A stretch of DNA of 64,000 nucleotides, from assembly GCA_948567375.1 (NCBI GenBank), contig OX419758.1, positions 66,307,965 through 66,371,964 of the forward strand. The letters are read 5' to 3'. Origin of the DNA: Lunularia cruciata. Its lineage: Eukaryota > Streptophyta > Marchantiopsida > Lunulariales > Lunulariaceae. The notes beneath the pieces are model-generated. The model made no database searches. It was not told the DNA's origin and was given only the letters and a program-made list of their open reading frames with translations. Below are positions 11,119-21,858 of the stretch, piece after piece. Position numbers and translations under genes: made by a program. The stretch's first letter is position 1. Each line of letters opens with the position of its first letter.

Positions 11119-13140
11119 TTTGTCGTCGATAGATGTATCAATTCTTTTAAGAGAGCTGGCTGCTTGACATGTACAAATCTTCGATTTCTCTAAGGTAAAA
11201 TTTGTACCATAGGTTCAGCAGTAGGAACTGTTCTGAGCAGTGCACAGATTATGATTTGCTGTTACGCCTGAACATGAGATAGTTCTGTACATACGCTTAC
11301 TCCCTTAAACTAGGAGAACGATCGCCATCGTCATTGTTATTTAGCATATTCACTTTTGCCTATACTAGTATGCAGACGAGCCAAATGGACGTTTGGATCC
11401 ACGTACATGCGAATGAATTAAACCTACTAGATGTTCGATCCACGTTTGTGCTCCCCGAAGTTTTTCACTTTCTTAGGAGAGTACGTAATTACAACTCATC
11501 AAAGGAAACTATAAACAAGGGGCGTTTGCTATCTACTTGGTCCTTGCTCAGTTTCTCAAATCTTCTTGAATGATTCAAGAATTGCTTGAGTTACAGGAGT
11601 CTAATTTCCGTATGATGCAGTCGGTGTATTGTACATGTCGTACAGTCTGTACCGTTGTTGGTTGCGGAACATTACTCCAAATGTAGATCTTTTCATCACT
11701 GTGTGTTGAACCCACATGAAAAGACATATACGTGTTCAGGATCACGGATAATAATATGGATTCTGGCTATCAAGTAACAGACAAATTTTTAGAATGTAGA
11801 ACTCTTCTATTCTTAAGTTCCTTCACCTCCCTGAGCTCGATAAAGATGTCAGTGCCCATCTAGATGGAGTGGGCCGAATGATCCTCCTGGATGAATGGAT
11901 TGGTCATCTCTACAAGAGCCCATCGGCTACTCTGTATCCCTTCAAGGCCCCCACAACCATGAAAGCCCGGACGGCTAAATTTCACCACTCGTGACGGATA
12001 CTAAGCCTTTAAGCTACAAGGAGTCACAATCTTCTTCTCTCTATGTGCTTACAGCCTTGAAAGATATAGCGTCTTCAAATGTGGTGCCGTTCTTGACCAA
12101 CAATTCGAGAAACCAAGAGCTCCCAACATATCGCAGTGAGGGTGAAGTGTGTCCGATTCTCTGTTTAAGGCAAGAGTGTCGGGATCAGTTGCCAGTCCAG
12201 CAGTATCTTTTACGTAGTTGAATGACGGTTGGCCGGTCAAGTACGATGGATTCCAGAGAAGAAGAGCCCATGCAGTTTAGTCGATCCTCACCACCATCGG
12301 CATTCCAAGGCAGCAGAATATGGAAGGGCATCTTCTTAACTCAGGATTGCTTTTTAACGAGTATCAAGCTTAATTCTCTCTGATAGTCGATTGAAACTGA
12401 AAATGAAATTTTGACCGGGATGACGAAGGTGGAACCTCGCTTCTTGCTTATATATGGTCTGTTTTTCATTACACCACCACATGAGGACCAGAGCTGCCCA
12501 GATAGCGATAGTTCAGGTTCTAGTTCAGGTGTGTTTTTCCTCCGTATTCACAGTCAACTTAGATTACATAGGTTACTTACCTGTCACTGCGTTCTTCCCA
12601 GCTAATTCAATTGACAATTGAACTTTAGTTCGCAGTTCCTGTTCTGGGCGTGGGCTCAAAAAGTTAATTCAATAAACTCAAACTGTCAAAACTTGCTCTC
12701 CTACACAACTCCAGGAGCTGTAAAACACGATTACGACTATTTGCTGCGACTGCGATCATAAGCAACTTGAAAGAAGTTAGCAGACACTTGATATGGACGT
12801 GATTTATTAACAGAACGAGGCGAAGCAGCCTAGATTTATAAAACCTGATCTTAACCTGAACTATAGTACACAAATCCATGAATCGCTCCACACTGCCTGG
12901 GTTCAGGTTTGAAGTTTGTGCCAAAGGCTCATGCATTCTTCACAGCTAGGTTCGCCAGATAATGTGACAGTTCTCATATAGCCACTTGCTGTTGACGAGA
13001 ATTTGGACAAAGAAACAGAAAATTGAGGCCAACCTCTCGCTCTCGAGGTCCTTCACTTTCAGCTCCCAAAGGGTTATGAGATTGAAAAGGTCTAATGAAG
13101 GAAGAATACAATCGACATAGAGAAGAGAAAACACTAGATA
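11119..13140. other. Intergenic region without recognised features
   Basis: Short open frames only; none shows a domain, signal peptide or consistent exon structure. I see no tRNA or retrotransposon ends. Confidence 0.4.
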
Positions 13141-15218
13141 TAGACATGCTTAATGAGGGCTAAAAAGTAAAAATAAGATATGAGTGAGGAACTTGTTCGT
13201 TCAATTTGGAAGCTTTTTTCTTGATTTTACGGTTACGAAGAGTGTAATTTGACAATAGGTAAACTTGTCTCCAAATTAAAAGGTGTTCTCTTGAAGAAGT
13301 ATGGGAGTTAGTTCTTCAATTATCTATGATAGGAATGATTGGACAGCAGATTTTATCGAATCAAGTAATGCTCCTTTGCTATGTTATTCTTGATTATATA
13401 GTCAGTCTTCTAACGTACTTAGGGTAAGGAATTCAACTGGTAAACTCAAGGTATCTTTCATAATGATCTCAAACATGAGAGTATAGATCCAAGGTTTCAA
13501 AACCTTTTTATAGAATGAGAATCTCAACTAACACGAAACAGCAAAGTTTAATACCGTGTCCACCATAAGATAAGAAGTTAATATAAGATCATAAACTCGA
13601 AGACACTATTTATGAGAGACCGATCCTTTTTGCAACGAAAACGTTCTTAAACTAATTTTGTAAAGTGTTGATGGAATCATATTTCAAGCTATATCTTAAA
13701 AAAGACGAATCAAATAAGATTTCCGAGCCTGTACCATATTATTTCCTGATTATAATGATCTAAGTGTTTTCTTTGTTAATGCAAATTGATTTTCTCTAAC
13801 CATATACATTAATAATGACTTTGGTGGGACTTTGGGGAGAGTGAAAGGGAAGAGAGAAAGACGGAAGAAGTTCTGGAATTGATGAGGATACACTAGCTTT
13901 CAATTCATAAGTGAATATGTGATTCTTTTGATTTTCAACTTTTGTTCCATTGGTACCCAAGATTGAGATGTATGGAGATGTAAGTAGAAAAAACATATTT
14001 AAATATCTCTAGGGTTTAGTTAGAGTGATTATGAGAGAGAACTTATAGAGAACTGAGTATCAGGAGCTTATACTTTTCATCTAATGGATTTTAATACTTT
14101 AGTTCCATTTGAATTTAGTTTACAAATTATGGAGATATGTTCTAATCTCCTCCAATTTTCACACATTACTTCCATTGAAACTTAGTTTAAAAATCAAGAA
14201 AATTAGTTTTAAAACTATGGAGATATGCTCTAATCTCCTTGTTTCCATAATTAACTTTCACTAGAACTTAGTTTAAACACTATGAAGATATGAAATAGAA
14301 GTATGAATGTTTATAACTTTTAGGGGTTTGGAGAGTAAGCATTTACTCATGTAAGTTGAATGTGATTAGGTTGTGATTTTGTAGGTATGGGGAGACATAG
14401 TATCCCATGTAACAATCATTATTCTTGTGCTAGTTATAGCGTCACTTCCTTATGTGGAGCCACCTAGTAAGCCTAAGATACACCATGTAGAGTGTGTCAT
14501 AGAATCTTTACCTTATAAGAAATAAAGACCAATGTGTGAAAGATATATAAGGATTAAGATTAGACTACTTGGGATGCTCACATAAGATAAGAAACCATGT
14601 CAACATTTTTGACATTTAGGATTGCACGTGCTTTGTTGAGAATTCCAAGGATACCAATTAAGTCATACGAGTGGTTAGTATCTCAAACATGTTGCATTTT
14701 AGGGCTATTGGAGACTAGCTTTCCATGTCCATGCTTATTATATATGCTTACCTTGCACTCCATGATGAAGCTAGATAGGCTTCTTGCTTACCTCTAGACC
14801 AATTTACAAGTGATCTCTTGGATAATTTAGCATGGTTCTCATTTATCTTACTCTCATTATTGTATTTTTGTTATACTAGAAGTGGATGAATGAGGTGGAC
14901 GATTGTATGACGATGCGGATTCTAAGTTTTGGATTATACTACCTTACAAGAGGAGTCTATTGGACTACAACTACAAGATACTATATATTCCACCCAATTG
15001 AGGCAATGTAGGATCTTGGGTCAGGCTGTAGAGAACAATAGAGCAACATAAGCACTATATCTTTTATTTATGGCTAGTCCTATTGAAGAGACTATCTTGT
15101 CCTTGCATTTATTTACATCCTTTGGGAGTAGAGGGAGTTAAGAGGTCTTGCACTTGTACCTTGGGGAGACTTTTTTTCTTGATGGATAACTTTTTGCACA
15201 ATCCTACACCTCTATTGA
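13141..15218. other. AT-rich, gene-poor flank of the retrotransposon block
   Basis: Base composition becomes markedly AT-rich here and remains so through the retrotransposon cluster. No open frame is convincing. The last ~900 bp are the target DNA into which element 1 inserted and may be decayed transposon sequence, but I cannot assign a family. Confidence 0.4.
14090..14300 (+). repeat. Short degenerate tandem repeat
   Basis: The motif ATGGAGATATG followed by TCTAATCTCC occurs at 14129-14150 and 14217-14238, with a truncated relative (ATGAAGATATG) at about 14282. Each is preceded by an AACTTAGTTTA-like string. This suggests about three decayed units of 65-90 bp. Confidence 0.5.
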
Positions 15219-15642
15219 TGTAAAAGACCAATACTGAGGAGAGAAATAGGAGAATCAAGGATCACATTGGGACACTTAAATGTGGGAAAACTCCATATAT
15301 ACATGAGCTTTGGTTGTGGTATTTATAAGGAGCATACAAGGCTTTTAAGAAGCTTCTGAAGAAGTTTCCTTGAGCCACTTTCTTGGAGTGAAAGCCAAGT
15401 TAACCAAGAAGCTCCCCAAGAAGGTTCCTTCTAGAAGCCACCTACTTGGCTTACAAGCTAAACTAGTTGGAAGCTTCTAGAAGCTTCCTTCTAGAAGCTA
15501 CTTACTTGGGGTGCAAGTTAAGCTAGTCGGGAAGCTTCCCAAGAAGCTTCCTAGATACTTATGGAATATTCAAGGCTAATTTGGCCTATTCACTACTTTG
15601 TTAGCCATAACTAACTTTATTGCTAAACTCCATATTGTTACA
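15219..15642 (-). repeat. 3' LTR of element 1
   Basis: A 424-bp LTR beginning TGTAACAATA and ending TCTTTTACA on the minus strand. The polypurine tract GCGGTGGGGGAATA (minus strand, 15643-15656) abuts it. It contains a TATAAATA box (about 15321-15328) and several heat-shock elements upstream of it on the minus strand. Confidence 0.92.
15349..15550 (-). promoter_or_regulatory. Cluster of heat-shock elements in the element 1 3' LTR
   Basis: Alternating GAA and TTC modules with 2-bp gaps define heat-shock elements. A perfect four-module site, GAAGCTTCTAGAAGCTTC, occupies 15470-15487, followed by TTCTAGAA at 15489-15496. Two-module GAAGCTTC sites lie at 15349-15356, 15531-15538 and 15543-15550, and GAAGTTTC at 15361-15368. 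All lie upstream of the TATAAATA box in the minus direction, the position expected for promoter elements. Heat-shock-factor binding is inferred. Confidence 0.7.
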
Positions 15643-18600
15643 TATTCCCCCACCGCTAGTTGGTGACATCCTCGTTTCCATTGAAGTTTCAAACTCCGGA
15701 ATGGCCGTTTATGCATTGTGTAGATGAGAAAGAGGTTCCCATGTGGCATCATGAAAGAGATACTCTTTCCAAAGGACCTTGTAATCCATATGTTGTTGGC
15801 GGTCTTGTTGAATGTAGCAACACGCAAGGATACGATCAACTTCATATTCTTTATGATCGTTGATAGGGATAGGAAGAGTAGGAGGTTGGACACAAGAGCA
15901 AAAAGAAGATGGATTAGGGACAAAGGGTTTCAACTTGGAAATATGAAGGACAAGGTGGATGCACATATGACAAGGCAAGGCAAGTCGAAGCAATAAGAGA
16001 AATGATTTGTGTGACCGCAAAGGGTCCTATCCAATTAGGAGCAAGTTTACGGACTTTGGTATCAAGTGGGAGGGTTAGGTTACTAGAAAAGAGCATGACT
16101 TTATTACCAACTTGAAAGGTGAGATCACAATGATGGTGGTCTACATATTGTTTTTGAAGATTTTGGGCAACAAGGAGATGAGATTTGGCTTGTTGGAGGG
16201 ATTGGGATATGGTGGTCAAGAAGGTGGAAGTATGAGGGACATGAGATGGAATGGGAGCAAGAAGGGAATCTAGAACAAATGGATCTTGGCCAAAATTGAG
16301 GAAGAAAGGGGAGAATCTGGTGCTTGCCTATATGGAATTATTGTATGTAACCTTTGCAGTTGCAAGACATTCATCCTAATTGGTATGGTGAACATTGACG
16401 AAGGCACAAAGTATATCCTCCAAGGTGCAATTTGTATGTTCATTTTGCCCATCAGTTTGAGGATGATAGGCCATAGACAAAGCAAGCTTGGTGACGAGTA
16501 TCTGGAAGAGTGCTTTGCCAAAACTTTCTAGTGAAGTGAGGATCAAGATCGGAGATGAGTACACACGGTATCCCATGATGCTTGAATATATTATCAAAAT
16601 AAATATGTGCTAAGGTTGGAGCATCCATGGTATCAATAGTTGGTGCCAAATAGATTTGCTTACTAAGCTTATCCACAAACACCACAATGGCTATATGATC
16701 TTGCTTTGTTTTGGGCAAGGATGTGATTAGATCTAAGCTCACATGTTCCCAATCAGTAGATGGAATGGAGAGTGGTTTAAGGAATACACTCTATTTCTAG
16801 TTATTGGTCTTGTTGCATTGGTAGCTCTCACATGATTGGAAAAAATCCCAAACATCTTGTGCCATGTTGGGCCACCACCATTTGCATGAGAGGGTACCCA
16901 AGGTCTTGTCCACACCCATGTGACTAGCAATTGGTAAATCATGGGCTTCTTGAAGGCGCACAAGTCGGAGATCACCTTTGGCTAGAACATAGATCCAATC
17001 CTCATGGAATAGAAGGCCTTCCTTGCAAGAGAAGGTATTATTCTCCTTGTCATATGCTGCAAGATGACCTTGTACCATCTGAAAGAAAGGATTTTGTTGT
17101 AGAGTTGACCAAAACTCATTTTGGACCTTGGAGTCAAATGACACCATTGTAATTGCCATTGTGATGAGAGGAAGAGACTTCAAATCAGGTCATCATGATA
17201 AGGCCATCAGGGATGACATGGAACCGACCTGGTTTGTACTCAAGTTTGATGTCAAACAATTGGAGTTGCTCCTTCCATCAATGATCTTGACTCTTCATGT
17301 GTTCCAAGTGTAAGGTCTGCAACAATGATTTGTGATCAGTTCGCATGATCACTTGTTTCCCCAAGAGGTAATGCCTCCATACCTTGGTGGCATATACCTT
17401 TGCTAGTTGTTCTTGATCCCAAGTAGAGTAATTCCTTTCTGTTGTATTTAGTCTACAAGACACATAAGCAATGAGATGTAATCCATTTGTGAAATTTGTG
17501 ATGCAACATGACTCCAATTGTAAAAATAGAAGCATCAAAATCAACAACACATGGTAGTTGAGGATCATATGGTTGAAGAATTGGTCTTGAAGACACCATA
17601 TGTTTTAGCTTCTGGAATGCTTCTTTGTGCTTGTTGGTCCATTGAAAGCTTGAGTTCTTCTCCAAGATATACTGGTCAATGGTGTAACCACATGAGCATA
17701 ATAGTGGATGAATTGTTGGTAAAAGCTAGCCAATCCATTAAATGCCTGTACTTTGGTAGTATCCTTTGGAGTAGGCCAATCAGCGATGGCCTTGATTTTC
17801 TCCTCTTCCATCTTGATCTCTTCCGATGAGATTCTTGTGACCCAAGAAAGTAACTTCCTTTTGCCAAAAGGTGCACTTTGACATCTTGCAATAGAACTTC
17901 CACTATCATAGTCATCTTAGGACTTTGCACACGTGATTCACATGTTTTGCCTTTCTCTTTCTATAGATTTCATCCAAAGACATCTCTTTCTATAGATTTC
18001 ATCCATCATCTAAGATATCATCCAAAAACATCACCATGTACCGATCCAATAGTCCATCCAACACCCGGTGCATCTGATCCATGAAGACTGTTGGAGCATT
18101 AATGAGCCCAAAAGCCAGAACTCCCCACTCAAAATGTCCTTACCTTGTGTGGAAGGCATTCTTTTGCACATCCTCCCTATCAATAGGGATTTGCCAATAG
18201 CCGCAATGAAGATCCAACTTGGAGAAATATTGTGCTCCACTCAATTGATCAAGCAAGTCATCAATTCAAGGCAAGGGGTATGCATTCTTCATTGTTTGTT
18301 TATTGAGCCCACGGTAATCAATATAGAAATGAAGTCCTCTATCCATCTTTGGAATAAATAGTACTAGTCCTCCCCAAGGAGATGTACTATGTCGTATGAA
18401 AATTTTCTCCAATAATTCTATGAGCATTGTTTGCAACTCCTCTAACTCCTTTGGTGAGAGCCGATAGATTGGTCTACTCATTAAAGTTCTCCTAGTAATA
18501 ACTCAATCTTGAAGGGACATACCACAATCAAAGGGTAATTCCTTCGATAGATCATCTGGAAACATGTTTACAAATTCTTGAGTTATTTGATCAATCATTG

Positions 18601-20149
18601 CTTGATGACGCTCCTAACTCTCCTTAGATTCTCCTGTGCAATTGGCTTGATCCACACCGCCAAAACAAATTTATCTCCTTCCAAAGCTTGCTCTATAGTT
18701 GCTTCACTGACAAACTTCCTATCTAGGGACTTATCTTCCTTCAAGTTTTGCGCTCTATCTACTTTCTTGATAAACTTCCCACCTTGGGACTTCACTTCCT
18801 TCAAAGCTTGCTCTATGGCTGCTTTCTTTACAAACTTCTTATCTTGGGACGGGCTATTCTTAGATATCTTACTCAAAGGTACCAGACCTAATAAAAATTC
18901 TTACCTTAGTGTTGTACTTGAATTTTTTGTCGGGTCCAATCAAATTGAACCTTATGACATTCAAGCCAAGGTAGTCATAGAATGACATCATAGTGTAGAG
19001 ATGCCACTACAAATCTCATACACTCCAAATACTCCTTCCCAATCTTAAAGGTAAAAGGATGTGAGGTACGAAATGTAAAACCCTTTCTACCATCTGCCAT
19101 CATCAATCTATTTCCAATTATGGAGAGGAATACCCAATTCCTTTGCTAATTGCATAGACATGCAATTCTTTGAACTTCTAGAATCAACCAAAATCCTACA
19201 ACCACGATCAGATATAATACCTTGCAAGTGAAGTAAACTTACATAAGTCAAGCTTTCAATCCCATTGGGACTAATCAAGTTCCTAGTAGGTGGCTTGAAA
19301 TCTCCTACTAGGATTCCTCATTTCCTTGATCATTACACTCCACAAATCCATTTGGATGACCTGTCGAGGTTGCTCATTCATGAGTGGACACTCTACAATG
19401 CAATGTCCATTTTGGCAACAATAGAAACATCCACTATTTTGTTATGATCTTTCATGATCTATTGTGCCCACTAGTCTTCATTGGATGACATCAATCTCCA
19501 TTGGTATTGGCTCCTCCATTTGTATGTAATGTGTGGGTGGGTTTGGGGAAGGCTAAGGTCAAGACCAAGTTGTTGCAACCAAGGAATCAAAGTGCTCAAC
19601 CAATTGCATGGCTTCCTCCAAGTCTTTGGGCTCATGCATAGTCACTTCTAGTCTGGTGTGGGACTTCAAGCTTCTCATAAAGTGATCTAGAGCTTCTCTA
19701 TCTAGTACATCTAAAATTTGTATAATCATGTTCTGGAATTGAGTGATATAGCTTCTTATCTAGCCAATCTGCTTCAATTCTACCAATTTATCTTGAGCAA
19801 CACATGTGGCATTTATAGCTTGGAACCATCCAATTATTGCACTCTTGAACTCTTCCCATGTCAAGATTGGCATGACAAACTGCCACTCAACTCGTTCCAC
19901 TCTGAATCACCACCATAATTTAGCCACCCCATCCAATTGGCTTGAGGCCAATAGAATTTGTCTTCGTTCATCTTGAAGGTTTGTTGCTTCAAAGTAACGT
20001 TCACAATCAAACACAAAATTTTCCATTACACTTGAAAGGTTCTTGCCTTCAGATACCTTAGGCTTTGGAAATTGAATTTGCTCTTCTCCTTCTCGAATTG
20101 GTGCTCTCTCTACCTGCTCTTGTTTATGACGGTCTCGTTCATCCAACAA
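15643..20149 (-). pseudogene. Element 1 gag-pol with chromodomain, multiply broken
   Basis: On the minus strand, gag remnants lie at 19907-20149. A complete CCHC knuckle (C-x2-C-x4-H-x4-C) lies near 19390-19440. The protease motif VDSRSSKNCM lies near 19155-19190. A tandem ~20-residue repeat occupies about 18655-18860. Reverse transcriptase starts at about 18480 ([10 protein letters not shown], then NAYPLP) and keeps an FLDD active site near 18020-18035. RNase H (about 17280-17570) has RTDHKSL, integrase (about 16380-17110) keeps its acidic positions, including ISDLDPHF and DGQNEH, and a chromodomain (YEVDRIL ... HDATWEPL) is at 15709-15880. Each domain sits in a different short frame separated by stops and shifts. 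Inactive. Confidence 0.9.
18655..18860 (-). repeat. Coding tandem repeat between protease and reverse transcriptase (element 1)
   Basis: The minus-strand translation shows three consecutive units of about 20 residues: SQDKKFVKKAAIEQALKEVK, a divergent unit starting SQGGKF, and SLDRKFVSEATIEQALEGDK. At the DNA level the unit is about 60 bp. Element 3 has the same arrangement, so it is a family feature, not a local accident. Confidence 0.75.
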
Positions 20150-20467
20150 TCAAGTAAGGTGGTCAATTTTTTGCTATATAGCAAGGTTAACTTTGGGCAT
20201 CACCGCTATGGCTTCTACTCTATCACACTATCTCCAATTCATCTAATTTATTAAAACATAGATGCAACAATTCCACCATTCTCCATAAATTACAATTGGA
20301 AGCACCAAGGGTTCCTCAGACAACGTGATCATATGCAAAAAATCTTATCCAAAGCATGAGGTGATGAATTGTGTGAAATGATGCTTGGGTAGTACTAGGA
20401 CACAAAAATCCCAATGGTTTGGGGGAATTGGATTTTGTGGTCCATAAATTCTATCCATTCCGTTTTT

Positions 20468-20479
20468 GTTCTAATACCA
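20468..20479 (-). other. Primer-binding site of element 1
   Basis: On the minus strand this reads TGGTATTAGAAC, one base from the end of the 5' LTR. It differs at two positions from the initiator-Met tRNA complement seen intact in element 3. Confidence 0.8.
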
Positions 20480-20480
20480 A

Positions 20481-20499
20481 TGTAAAAGACCAAGACTGA
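20481..20499 (-). repeat. Terminal fragment of the element 1 5' LTR, left of the nested insertion
   Basis: These 19 bp (TGTAAAAGACCAAGACTGA on the plus strand) are the end of the 5' LTR. The rest of this LTR resumes at 27063, beyond element 2. The last five bases, ACTGA, are the left copy of element 2's target duplication. Confidence 0.88.
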
Positions 20500-21247
20500 T
20501 ATAATACCAATAGCTAGAAAGATGATCTAGAGATGAAATTTGGTTTGGTAACATCTATAAGGATGTTATACATGAAGGACTAAGTAGATAATCTAGAGGT
20601 ATCACCAAAAGAGTACTTCTACTAATAGGCCAAAAATTGAAACATACTTGAAAACTTTAGAATCAATAGCTAGGCATATGATCTAAAGGTGAAACTTGGG
20701 GTGGTGACATCTAGAAGGATGTTACGTATGATGTATAATGTAGATCGGATAGAGGTAAGAACAAGAGAAAGAACACTTTTACTAATAGGATAAAAGCCAA
20801 AAATAGCCTGAAAACTTTAAAGCCATTTTTGGAGGCCTAAACAGATGAAGTAGGCCTCGAAAATGGAAAGATTCACTCTTCCTCAAGGCAAAGAGGCTTG
20901 CCTTCTCCCCCCATGATTTGTCTCATCAAGAGATTTCCAATGGTACCTTACCCATGCAATTCTGAGCTTCCTACAAGAAGATTTCCTAAAGATTTCCTTT
21001 GGTCAAACCCATTTGACCAACTAGATAGGACAAGCACTGACATGTCACCCATCCAAAAAACTAATCCAAGGATGGAGCTCACTAATAGGTCATCAATCCA
21101 TGTATATGATCCAAGGGTGGAACTTCCTTTGAGGGGATCCTCTTTGCTATATAATAAAGCAAAGGTGCTCCTTAGGGGCATTGAAGCATTGAGTGTGAAA
21201 TCTGTGTTTTCTCTCTTGAAGAGTTCTCTTGTCCTCGGAGTATTACA
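20500..21247 (+). repeat. 5' LTR of element 2
   Basis: A 748-bp LTR ending GAGTATTACA. Its first bases read TATAATACC where the 3' copy reads TGTAATACC, so the terminal TG has mutated. A TATATAATA stretch near 21149-21157 is a candidate promoter TATA box. Confidence 0.92.
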
Positions 21248-21248
21248 A

Positions 21249-21260
21249 TGGTATTAGAGC
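21249..21260 (+). other. Primer-binding site of element 2
   Basis: TGGTATTAGAGC differs by one base from the initiator-Met tRNA complement and starts one base after the LTR. Confidence 0.85.
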
Positions 21261-21858
21261 GAGTGTGTTAATCCAAGGGAGTGGATCACTTCTTTTGGAA
21301 GAGCATGAGCTATTCAAACTGAGTAATTTAAGGTGGAGAACATAGTGCAATTATTAGACTTGGGAAGTGCTTTAGAGATTGAATGGGATAGATGCACTGG
21401 GAGGACAATTTTCCATACTCAGCTTCCCATTCTTGAATCCATTCCACATCAAGATTATAAACATCTAACATGAGCAAATGAGAGTATTGCTAGTTTATCA
21501 TTTTGGAGCAAGATTCATGGATAGAGTGATGAATTCACCAAACTCAGTGATTCTACTTGTGGTGATATAGGACAAAGAGTGAGATTTGACAATCTACATT
21601 CTATTATGATGTTATGGATCTAAATATATTGAATCCTCACCTTTCCAACACACAAGTAGAAATCTGTTATGTAGTTAGACCAAAAGTGATGTTTAGGGAT
21701 TTTGTAGTCCGTAATTTTAGTGAGGAATATTATCAATGAATGGTGGCCTCTAAGGTCCCAATGGTAGTCCCTATAGTTCGTGCACCCTCCCAAGTGATCA
21801 TTCTAACCCTCTATTGAAGTAGGAAGTAGCAAGTGAACATCAATTGTGTGTAAGAATC

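Noticed and set aside
18655-18860. Regularly spaced repeats that could be mistaken for a CRISPR-like or satellite array
   Set aside because: Units are adjacent without spacers, keep the reading frame and sit between protease and reverse transcriptase, so they are coding repeats.
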